This document shows positions 16,598 to 23,809 of a stretch of DNA of 56,019 nt, piece by piece. Both the position numbers and the translations under genes were made by a program. The notes under the pieces are model-generated. The model saw nothing but the letters and a program-made list of their open reading frames with translations, did no database searches and was not told the DNA's origin. Source of the stretch: Bacteroidales bacterium (GTDB lineage: Bacteria; Bacteroidota; Bacteroidia; Bacteroidales; JAFGHD01). Position 1 is the first letter of the stretch. Every line of letters begins with the position of its first letter. Location: NCBI GenBank assembly GCA_016939365.1, contig JAFGHD010000025.1, forward strand, positions 1 through 56,019, in the 5' to 3' direction.

Positions 16598-17560
16598 ATG
16601 AAAAAGATAGCATTGCTCTTTCTTTGCGGCCTGGGACTTGTTTCGCTTCATTCCCAGAACATCGCCGTAACCGACGACAGCACCTATACGGCTGATCAAT
16701 CCGCCATGCTCGACATTAAGTCAAATAACAAAGGGATGCTGGTACCCCGGATGACCTTCAGCCAGCGGGAGGCTATTATATCTCCTGCCAAAGGGCTGCT
16801 GATATACCAGACAGATCAAACAGAAGGTTTCTATGTAAATCAGGGAACTCCTGCCGCTCCCAGCTGGACCGGATTGACTTCCGGGACGAACAACCTGTGG
16901 CGTCTTGATTCGATGGGCACAGCCACCATTCTGTCCGATCCCGATCAGAGGGTGGGGATCGGCACGTCAGACCCACAGGCCAGGCTATCTGCCAACGGGA
17001 TGGTGCAATCCGTATCAGGCGGATTCAAGTTCCCTGATGGCACAGTGCAGACCACCGCTTCGGAAAATGCCCGTGAAGAGAGCGGTGCCGCTGAAGGCAG
17101 ATGGTGGATCGCCATGGAATGCTCCGAATGCCCGGGCAGCTGGCAAATACAGGGATATGAGGGCTGCTCCCAGGTGTTCAAACTGGAATGGGGCCTCCAA
17201 TGGCCATTTGACGGAGGTACAGGCCAGATAACAGGAAGCAGGGAGCTTCAAGCCCTGACCGTCACCAAAAACATTGACAAAGCGACCGTTTGTTATATCC
17301 AGAAATGCGACCAGGGATCCAATATCCCAAGTATTAAATTTAAATTCATCTGGTTTGATCCACCTACCGGGAATATCCAGGAATACTATAAAATTGAATT
17401 GACGAACTGCAGGGTGGTCGATCTCCATCATGATATCGTATACATGGGGAATGAAAGGCTGGCGCATATGGATGTCATTTCCATCTTGTACGAGGAAATC
17501 CTGTGGCAATGGATCCCGGATCAGATCATACACCAGACCACCTGGATACCGCCTCCCTGA
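16598..17560 (+). CDS. Exported protein with fibre-like N-terminus and Hcp-like (type VI tube) C-terminal domain
   Basis: This 320-aa protein has a clear signal peptide (MKKIALLFLCGLGLVSLHSQ). Residues ~22-135 repeat the N-terminal module of the 9500-11659 protein: AMLDIKSNNKGMLVPRMT, GLLIYQTD, VGIGTSDPQARLSANG, then a FPDGTVQTTA turn common in tail-fibre stalks. From ~167 to ~315 the sequence follows the Hcp pattern: a GYEGCSQVFKLEWGL strand, GSRELQALTVTKNIDKAT, IPSIKFKFIW, EYYKIELTNCRVV and a closing MDVISILYEEILWQW. Hcp normally forms cytoplasmic hexameric tubes of type VI systems and has no signal peptide. Export plus fusion to a stalk points to a different role. No other T6SS gene is in the window. 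The Hcp call rests on remembered family patterns. Confidence 0.7.
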   Translation: MKKIALLFLCGLGLVSLHSQNIAVTDDSTYTADQSAMLDIKSNNKGMLVPRMTFSQREAIISPAKGLLIYQTDQTEGFYVNQGTPAAPSWTGLTSGTNNLWRLDSMGTATILSDPDQRVGIGTSDPQARLSANGMVQSVSGGFKFPDGTVQTTASENAREESGAAEGRWWIAMECSECPGSWQIQGYEGCSQVFKLEWGLQWPFDGGTGQITGSRELQALTVTKNIDKATVCYIQKCDQGSNIPSIKFKFIWFDPPTGNIQEYYKIELTNCRVVDLHHDIVYMGNERLAHMDVISILYEEILWQWIPDQIIHQTTWIPPP

Positions 17561-17679
17561 TCTGCTTCATTATCCTTAACGACAGGAAAATAATACCCTG
17601 ACAAGCGGTCACCTTCCCTAACGGTTATCGTCAGTCATGGCCTGTATGAAGCTGCTTTCAGGATTGCGCCGCAATGTGC

Positions 17680-17687
17680 TAATTTTG
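17680..17687 (+). promoter_or_regulatory. -7 element for the radical SAM gene
   Basis: TAATTTTG is a perfect TAnnTTTG match, but no TTG lies about 20 nt upstream. If used, transcription starts about 5 nt before the ATG at 17699 and downstream of, or at, the TTG at 17693. Confidence 0.4.
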
Positions 17688-17698
17688 CCTCCTTGAAC

Positions 17699-18655
17699 AT
17701 GCAGATCACAGACCTGAACCTGGATGAATTGCTGCTGCCCTTAGAAACAATGGCAGACTGCACCTGGTGCCCCCGGGAATGTCATGCCGACCGTTTCGGT
17801 GATCATTTAGGTTATTGCAACAGCGGTGCCGGCTTCAATATCTCCTCGATCTGCGTTCATCATGGGGAGGAGCCTGTGATCAGCGGCAACCGGGGCATCT
17901 GCAATATCTTTTTCTCTCATTGCAACATGCAGTGCATCTATTGCCAGAACTACCAGATCAGCCGGAATACACATTCCGAACAAGGTAGAATCATGACACT
18001 TGATGAGGTTCTTGCACAGTGTCTGAATATCCTGGATCAGGGTGCCGGGGCGGTGGGTTTCGTATCTCCCTCACATCATGTGCCTCATGTTATGGTAATC
18101 ATCAGGGCACTGAGGCTGCTTGGGAGGAATCCTGTATTCGTCTATAACACCAATGCCTATGATAAGGTGGAGACGATCCGTCTGCTGGATGGCTGGATCG
18201 ATGTGTATCTGCCCGATCTGAAATACATGATCCCGGGGCTGGCTGAAAGTCTTTCAGACACTCCCCATTATCCTGAAATTGCCGCTGCAGCCGTCAGGGA
18301 AATGTACCGTCAGAAAGGCTCCACCCTGATCACCAACCATGAAGGTTACGCCGCCAGTGGGCTGATCATCAGGCATCTGGTCCTGCCCGGCCAGATCGAA
18401 AACAGCCTGAATGTGCTCCGCTTCATCGCAGAAGAGGCCTCTGCGAAGGTAAATGTATCCCTGATGGCCCAGTATGGTCCCGTACGGGACACAGCGGATC
18501 ATCCCTTCCTGGGAAGGACATTGCTGCCGGCGGAATACAGTGCTGTACTGAATGAAATGGAACGCCTGGGGCTTTACCGGGGCTGGATACAGGAGCTGTC
18601 GAGCAGCATGGAGTACCGTCCTGATTTCATGCGTGCCGATCCTTTTGTACCATAA
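17699..18655 (+). CDS. Radical SAM protein, PflX (COG1313) type
   Basis: The 318-aa protein has the radical SAM cluster motif C75-x3-C79-x2-C82 (HCNMQCIYCQNYQIS). Before it come a second Cys set CTWCPREC and GYCNSG, typical of PflX and AmmeMemoRadiSam-type activases. The rest is a partial TIM barrel with GAGAVGFVSPSHHVPHVM, VYNTNAYD and VDVYLPDLKYM. It should bind a 4Fe-4S cluster and cleave SAM; the substrate is unknown and no glycyl-radical enzyme is nearby. The frame reaches a TTG at 17693, but the ATG at 17699 fits better with the -7 box at 17680-17687. The methyltransferase gene follows by 38 bp. Confidence 0.88.
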   Translation: MQITDLNLDELLLPLETMADCTWCPRECHADRFGDHLGYCNSGAGFNISSICVHHGEEPVISGNRGICNIFFSHCNMQCIYCQNYQISRNTHSEQGRIMTLDEVLAQCLNILDQGAGAVGFVSPSHHVPHVMVIIRALRLLGRNPVFVYNTNAYDKVETIRLLDGWIDVYLPDLKYMIPGLAESLSDTPHYPEIAAAAVREMYRQKGSTLITNHEGYAASGLIIRHLVLPGQIENSLNVLRFIAEEASAKVNVSLMAQYGPVRDTADHPFLGRTLLPAEYSAVLNEMERLGLYRGWIQELSSSMEYRPDFMRADPFVP

Positions 18656-18693
18656 CACTCCGGATACCCGGGGTAGGCCGATATATCAATGAT

Positions 18694-19479
18694 ATGCAGA
18701 AAAGACACACCGACCGGCAGAAATACTTCAACGAGCAGGAGCTGACCACCTCCCGCTATGTGGTTCCCTTCATTGCAGGCATTAAAAAGATAGAACCGGA
18801 TTGTTCCGTTCTGGAGATCGGCTGCGGTGAGGGAGGAAACATGAAACCCTTTCTGGATATGGGATGCAAGGTGACCGGTGTGGATCTGTCCGAAAGCAAG
18901 ATCAACAACGCTCGGTTGTTCTTCAGCAATCACCCGAACCGCGACAGGCTTACCCTTCTCTCTTCTGATATTTTTGATGTGTCATCTGATCTCGGCAGGT
19001 TCGATATCCTGATGATGCGGGATGTGCTGGAACATATTCATGACCAGGGCCGTTTCCTGCATTTTATCAAGGGATTGATGAAGGAGGATTCTGTCCTGTT
19101 TGCAGGTTTTCCGCCATGGCAGAATCCTTTCGGTGGGCATCAGCAGATCTGCCGGAACCGTTTTCTTTCAAAAACCCCATACCTGCACCTTCTTCCGGGT
19201 GTTCTCTATAAGAGGATTCTCAGGTGGGGCGGCGAGCCGGTGAATCGCATCGAAAACCTGATGGAGGTAAGGGAAACCCGGATATCCATCGAACGGTTCC
19301 TGAGGATCGTGCGGAAAGAGCAATTCCGGATTGCCGGAATGATCCATTATCTCATCAATCCAAACTACGAGATCAAATTCGGTCTGAGTCCCCTGAAGGT
19401 TCATGGCTGGTTAACTGCTCTTCCATGGCTGAGAAACTTTTATACCACCACATGTTATTACCTGATCATGCCCCGGTGA
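18694..19479 (+). CDS. Class I SAM-dependent methyltransferase
   Basis: This 261-aa protein has the Rossmann SAM-binding motif VLEIGCGEGG at residues ~39-48. An acidic motif II follows in CKVTGVDLSESKI, and then FDILMMRDVLEHIHD, the pattern of type-11/UbiE-like methyltransferases. The C-terminal ~100 residues are basic and aromatic (PWLRNFYTTTCYYLIMPR), as in enzymes acting on glycolipid or polysaccharide precursors, but no substrate can be named. It starts 38 bp after the radical SAM gene and lies 96 bp before gapN on the same strand. Confidence 0.85.
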   Translation: MQKRHTDRQKYFNEQELTTSRYVVPFIAGIKKIEPDCSVLEIGCGEGGNMKPFLDMGCKVTGVDLSESKINNARLFFSNHPNRDRLTLLSSDIFDVSSDLGRFDILMMRDVLEHIHDQGRFLHFIKGLMKEDSVLFAGFPPWQNPFGGHQQICRNRFLSKTPYLHLLPGVLYKRILRWGGEPVNRIENLMEVRETRISIERFLRIVRKEQFRIAGMIHYLINPNYEIKFGLSPLKVHGWLTALPWLRNFYTTTCYYLIMPR

Positions 19480-19575
19480 TGCACATCTGCCGGAATGCAA
19501 ACCGGCATGTAATCCCGGTAAATGACCCGGCAATGATGCATCTGTATATCCTGCAAAAAAATCAACAAAAGAAGG

Positions 19576-21213
19576 ATGAGCCATTCAGACAATTTGGGAT
19601 CAATGATCTCCGGTGTTTTCCCCGCATGGGAAGAAATACCCGCTGTTCACCGCCAGGAGAGGCCCGTCGGACAGCGCGAATACCTGGTGGACGGCGAGAT
19701 CCGTATCTGGGAAGGTAAAGTCCAGGAGGTACTCTCTCCGATATGGATCGGTGGCACCGGAGGATTTAGGCAACATGTCGTTGGGCATTACCCGCTTCTG
19801 ACACGGAAGGAGGTTGATGAAATCCTTGATTCTGCGCAACGTGCATACGGAAATGGTTTCGGTCAGTGGCCGACCATGACGGTGCAATCCCGCATAGAGC
19901 ATGTGGAGGATTTTCTCATGAGGATGACAGACAAACGCGATGAGGTGGTGAAGCTGCTGATGTGGGAGGTCGGGAAGACCCTTCAGGATTCGGAAAAGGA
20001 GTTTGACCGGACGGTGGGGTACATCCAGGACACCATCGGAGCTTTGAAGGAACTGGATATGAGGTCTTCCGGTATTGTGACTGACCAGGGCGTCATGGCC
20101 CAGATAAGGAGGGCACCGTTGGGAGTCGTACTTTGTATGGGGCCTTTCAATTATCCGCTGAATGAAACATTCACCACCCTCATTCCGGCATTGATCATGG
20201 GAAACGTAGTCATCTTCAAGCCGCCGAGGCTGGGTGTGCTGCTCCACAGGCCGCTTCTGGAAGCCTTCCGGGATGCATTCCCTCCAGGGGTGGTGAACAC
20301 TGTTTACGGTGACGGCCAGGAGGTGATCGCCCCGATGATGCAATCCGGTAAGATCGATGTGCTGGCCTTTATCGGAAGCAGCCGTGTGGCCGACATCCTC
20401 AAGCATCAGCACCCAAGCCCCCACAGGCTGAGAAGCGTGCTTGGGCTCGAAGCGAAAAATGCAGGCATCATACTCGAAGATGCTGACATGGATCTCGCGG
20501 TTGACGAGGTCTTGACTGGTGCCCTCTCATTCAACGGGCAACGATGCACCGCCTTGAAGATCATTTTCGTACACCGGAAAGTAGCCGAGGGGTTCATCGG
20601 ATCACTTTCGGGGAGAATATCAACCATTGCATGCGGAATGCCATGGGAAAAAGGGGTGATGATCACCCCGCTGCCCGAGCAGGGCAAACCGCGGTATTTG
20701 GGGGAACTGATCGATGATGCGGTTGTCCATGGGGCACGGGTGATCAATGAAGCAGGCGGAATCATAAACCGGTCGTTTTTCTTCCCGGCATTGCTCTATC
20801 CGGTAAATGACCGGATGCGGGTCTGGCATGAAGAGCAGTTCGGCCCTGTGATCCCCGTGGTGCCTTTTGATGATCTGGATACTCCGCTAAGGTACATCAG
20901 TGAGTCAGACTTCGGTCAGCAGGCAAGCATCTTCGGCAGGGATGCAGGACGTATCGCACAGCTCATCGATCCCCTGGTCAACCACCTGTGCCGCATCAAC
21001 CTGAACAGCCAATGCCAGCGTGGCCCCGATACGTTCCCGTTCACCGGACGTAAGAACTCAGCCGAGGGAACCCTTTCCGTCACAGATGCCCTGAGGGTAT
21101 TCTCTATACGGACGCTCGTTGCCGCCAAATACAACACGCAGAACAGAGAACTGGTAAACCGGATACTCCAGGAGCATCAGTCCGCCTTCCTGAGAACCGG
21201 ATATGTGCTCTGA
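19576..21213 (+). CDS. gapN: NADP-dependent glyceraldehyde-3-phosphate dehydrogenase (GapN-type ALDH)
   Basis: This 545-aa aldehyde dehydrogenase has catalytic Cys324 in FNGQRCTALK and general base Glu292 in GLEAKN. It has the cofactor-site phrase GPFNYPLNETFTTLIPALIMGNVVIFKPP and the C-terminal block CRINLNSQCQRGPDTFPFTGRKNS, a phrase I associate with the non-phosphorylating GapN clade. GapN oxidises glyceraldehyde 3-phosphate directly to 3-phosphoglycerate and makes NADPH. The first ATG has an AGAAGG immediately adjacent (no spacer), so the ATG at 19603 could be the real start. No phosphorylating gap gene is in the window. Confidence 0.88.
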   Translation: MSHSDNLGSMISGVFPAWEEIPAVHRQERPVGQREYLVDGEIRIWEGKVQEVLSPIWIGGTGGFRQHVVGHYPLLTRKEVDEILDSAQRAYGNGFGQWPTMTVQSRIEHVEDFLMRMTDKRDEVVKLLMWEVGKTLQDSEKEFDRTVGYIQDTIGALKELDMRSSGIVTDQGVMAQIRRAPLGVVLCMGPFNYPLNETFTTLIPALIMGNVVIFKPPRLGVLLHRPLLEAFRDAFPPGVVNTVYGDGQEVIAPMMQSGKIDVLAFIGSSRVADILKHQHPSPHRLRSVLGLEAKNAGIILEDADMDLAVDEVLTGALSFNGQRCTALKIIFVHRKVAEGFIGSLSGRISTIACGMPWEKGVMITPLPEQGKPRYLGELIDDAVVHGARVINEAGGIINRSFFFPALLYPVNDRMRVWHEEQFGPVIPVVPFDDLDTPLRYISESDFGQQASIFGRDAGRIAQLIDPLVNHLCRINLNSQCQRGPDTFPFTGRKNSAEGTLSVTDALRVFSIRTLVAAKYNTQNRELVNRILQEHQSAFLRTGYVL

Positions 21214-21277
21214 TCCCACATTTTGGATTTCACCTGATCGTGATGCAAAATAACAGAGTTACAGAAGGAATGTGGGA
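21214..21277. terminator. Inverted repeat between convergent genes
   Basis: TCCCACATT (21214-21222) and AATGTGGGA (21269-21277) are perfect 9-bp arms separated by 46 nt, beginning right after the gapN stop codon and ending 29 bp before the end of the convergent M23 gene. There is no T-run, so it may be a mRNA 3'-end structure shared by both transcripts. Confidence 0.35.
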
Positions 21278-21306
21278 CAGACAATATGGTGGTTGCAATC
21301 CCAGAA

Positions 21307-23529
21307 TCAGGGATGAATGACGGTCAGCTTGACCGGCTCGAAGAAATCCGGGCCTTTCAGAATGATGAAATACAATCCCCGCGGCCAGCCGCTCACATCG
21401 ATGTGAAAACCGGTTTCTTCATCTGGTACGCTGCCCCTGAAAAGGTTCTTCATCCCTGTATCAAATGCTTCCCAACTGAATCCGCAGTATGGCTTTCCGG
21501 CAGGCAGGCTGATTTCAACATTTCCGTCCGCAGGATTGGGAAAGATGCGGGCATTCCCTGCGGTCTCATTCCCCGGCAGGGATGAAATGCCATTGCTGAA
21601 GGTAACATCCATGCTGTCGGCATCCATATTGCCGTATTCATCCCATATCTCCACAAATATCCTGTAGATGCCGTCAGTATAGCTGGCTGTTGAAAAGGCA
21701 AGGTTTTTTTCATTCAGATCCAGGATGGTATCACCGTTGTTATTGGTCAGTATCTGGTAATAATTCCTGTCTTCGGACATCCATGGGGGAGAGGTCAGAA
21801 TCCCGCCCTTTTTGTAAAGCAATGGCGCGTATTCTTCGTAATGGTAAGAGTCATAAAAGCTGTAAGGGTGATTCAACACCTGGCCGAGCGTCCTGTGCAG
21901 GATGGTGTCTCCGTCTGACGGGCGTGTGATCCAGTAATATGTTTTGAATGCGGGCTGTTCCCATTCCGATCCGGTGAAATAGTCGCTGGCTTTGACGAAA
22001 ATATCGACATCCCCGTAAAGATCATCCGGGGCGAGGTACAGGTTGGACTCATTCTGGCAGAAGCCGAATTTGGAATAACTGAAGACCGGTTCGATCTGTG
22101 GAGGGATCAGGTCGGTGTTGGGAACCAGGGCAAGCAGCGGATTAAAGTTGATCCCCCATTCGTTGTCATCGAATGACCATACTGTGCCGATATCCCGTAT
22201 CTCCACAAAATGGATATGGCCCCAGTCCCATGTCCATTCAATGATATCTCCCAGGTAATCATGCAGATGCACATAGTCGGCCACATCAAACTGAATGGTG
22301 GATTCAATAAGATGGGCATAAAGCCAGCCGTCGGAATATCCTGACACCTGCTCGGGGCTGATGGCAGTGCGCCAGTAGGAAGCACCGCCAATGGTCAGGA
22401 CACATTTCACCCACCCTTCTTCCACGGCATACACCGGCTCCCCGATAGGGGTGATGATATCAAGCCCCTGATGCAGATAAGACCAGTCGGGGGAACCATC
22501 ACCCATGTGCTGTTCATAATAGTTCCAGACCGTATGGGTGGTATCAAAAGGGACGAAGGGCCAGGGGATTTGTCCGCTTTTCAGCCGCTTTCCTGTTTCC
22601 TCGCGGGCCCTTAGCATATCTGGAAGAAGACGTATCTCTCCCGCTCCTTCTGAAATCAGTTCCCCGCCATAATCATATGATCTCCAGAAACCCTGGGAGA
22701 TTCTGTCGTCACGGTAATGTATTCCTGCAACGTACCCATTCCTGACTTCCAGGACATCCCGGAATGAATGGTTTCCCTCCAGATGATCCTGAACCATGCA
22801 GGTTCCAAGTTCAGTATCGGCAATCCACAGATCATGCCTTGTGATCATTGCCAGATGTCTGCCGGTATTCGAAAAAGCCATTCCCCTGATGAAACCGGAA
22901 GGGAGTGCAGTCTCGGATATCTTCATGTTTTTCCGGAAGACGGTTACCGTACTTCCTGTGGATACAGCCAGCAGGCTACCATCATGTGAAAAAACCGCTC
23001 TGAAACCGCCAGAGGTTCTGTATTCCATGAGATTCTCGAGGTCAAGGACGTGAAGGCCTGAAATACCGCCCCACGCAAACGAATTGCCGTCCGGTGAAAA
23101 AAGAAACAGATCAGGGCTCTGTGCACTTCTTTCCGCATATCTCCCGCCATTTTCATCAAGAAAAACCAGCCTTGTCATATTCTGATGATGCATGGCCATG
23201 TTGAAAAACACCACCTTGCCGCTGTTTGACACCATAGCGTCCGCTCCGGGGGCTACAGGTAGAATATACTTCAACTGACCATCCCGAAATAGCTTGAAAT
23301 CATTGAGTAATCTATCTTCATCTGTCGGGAATGCAGGTGTGAAGGTGCATGTATAGAGGCCATTTTCCGATACGATCCTCTGATATACTCCACAGGATTC
23401 CGGGACAATCATTCCATTGATGGCTATCCGCAGGTGCTTTGGCAGAAACGGATTCTGCTGGGCGAAGAGGGATGCAGTGGCCATCGCCGAAGCAAGTAGG
23501 AATGCTCCCAGGTAATGGTGGGTTTTCAT
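21307..23529 (-). CDS. Secreted M23-like metallopeptidase-domain protein with T9SS type A sorting domain
   Basis: I start this at the internal ATG (23529), which begins a standard signal peptide (MKTHHYLGAFLLASAMATASLFAQ); the frame extends 31 codons further upstream with no signal character. Mature residues ~25-300 have WD/PQQ-like propeller strands (LFLFSPDGNSFAWGG, AVFSHDGSLLAVSTG, GMAFSNTGRHLAMIT). The middle contains an M23/LytM-like domain with HQGLD (HxxxD) and HIHF (HxH), with GEPVYAVEEGWVKCV and DGWLYAHL, so the zinc ligands look intact. The last ~80 residues (RIFPNPADGNVEISLP...GLYFIILKG...VKLTVIHP) are a type A T9SS sorting domain. It may cleave peptidoglycan or act on extracellular polymers. 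Confidence 0.82.
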   Translation of the reverse strand: MKTHHYLGAFLLASAMATASLFAQQNPFLPKHLRIAINGMIVPESCGVYQRIVSENGLYTCTFTPAFPTDEDRLLNDFKLFRDGQLKYILPVAPGADAMVSNSGKVVFFNMAMHHQNMTRLVFLDENGGRYAERSAQSPDLFLFSPDGNSFAWGGISGLHVLDLENLMEYRTSGGFRAVFSHDGSLLAVSTGSTVTVFRKNMKISETALPSGFIRGMAFSNTGRHLAMITRHDLWIADTELGTCMVQDHLEGNHSFRDVLEVRNGYVAGIHYRDDRISQGFWRSYDYGGELISEGAGEIRLLPDMLRAREETGKRLKSGQIPWPFVPFDTTHTVWNYYEQHMGDGSPDWSYLHQGLDIITPIGEPVYAVEEGWVKCVLTIGGASYWRTAISPEQVSGYSDGWLYAHLIESTIQFDVADYVHLHDYLGDIIEWTWDWGHIHFVEIRDIGTVWSFDDNEWGINFNPLLALVPNTDLIPPQIEPVFSYSKFGFCQNESNLYLAPDDLYGDVDIFVKASDYFTGSEWEQPAFKTYYWITRPSDGDTILHRTLGQVLNHPYSFYDSYHYEEYAPLLYKKGGILTSPPWMSEDRNYYQILTNNNGDTILDLNEKNLAFSTASYTDGIYRIFVEIWDEYGNMDADSMDVTFSNGISSLPGNETAGNARIFPNPADGNVEISLPAGKPYCGFSWEAFDTGMKNLFRGSVPDEETGFHIDVSGWPRGLYFIILKGPDFFEPVKLTVIHP

Positions 23530-23755
23530 GGCAATAAATTTGAGGATAAAATTTTTTGGTATGATCAATTTTTCAGGATGTCGTTTTACATTTGCATGAG
23601 GCAGCATGGAGCGTTTGCCCATATTCTGGGTTGCTAAATTACTGAATTTTCAGCCAGGCGGCTGTCAGACTCCATTCCGGGCAGATGCAATTGCTTGTCC
23701 AACAGCGTGATGCGCTCAACTGATGCACCTGGTGTGATTGACGGATTGAATATCC

Positions 23756-23771
23756 TTCCGGAGTGCCGGAA
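23756..23771 (+). promoter_or_regulatory. Perfect hairpin upstream of the histidine-kinase operon
   Basis: TTCCGG-AGTG-CCGGAA forms a perfect 6-bp stem with a 4-nt loop, 38 nt before the kinase ATG. It could be a leader hairpin or an operator. The rest of the 280-bp gap (23530-23809) shows no gene and no strong promoter match. Confidence 0.3.
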
Positions 23772-23809
23772 AGTCTGCCTGGAAAATGCCATTTTAAAGG
23801 ACCAGAACC

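Noticed and set aside
9500-17560. A complete type VI secretion or phage-tail locus
   Set aside because: No sheath (TssB/C), baseplate, membrane-complex or ATPase gene is present; only two proteins carry related C-terminal parts, and both look exported.
19600-20424. 274-aa minus-strand frame inside gapN
   Set aside because: Antisense to a gene with catalytic motifs in place; no recognisable protein features.
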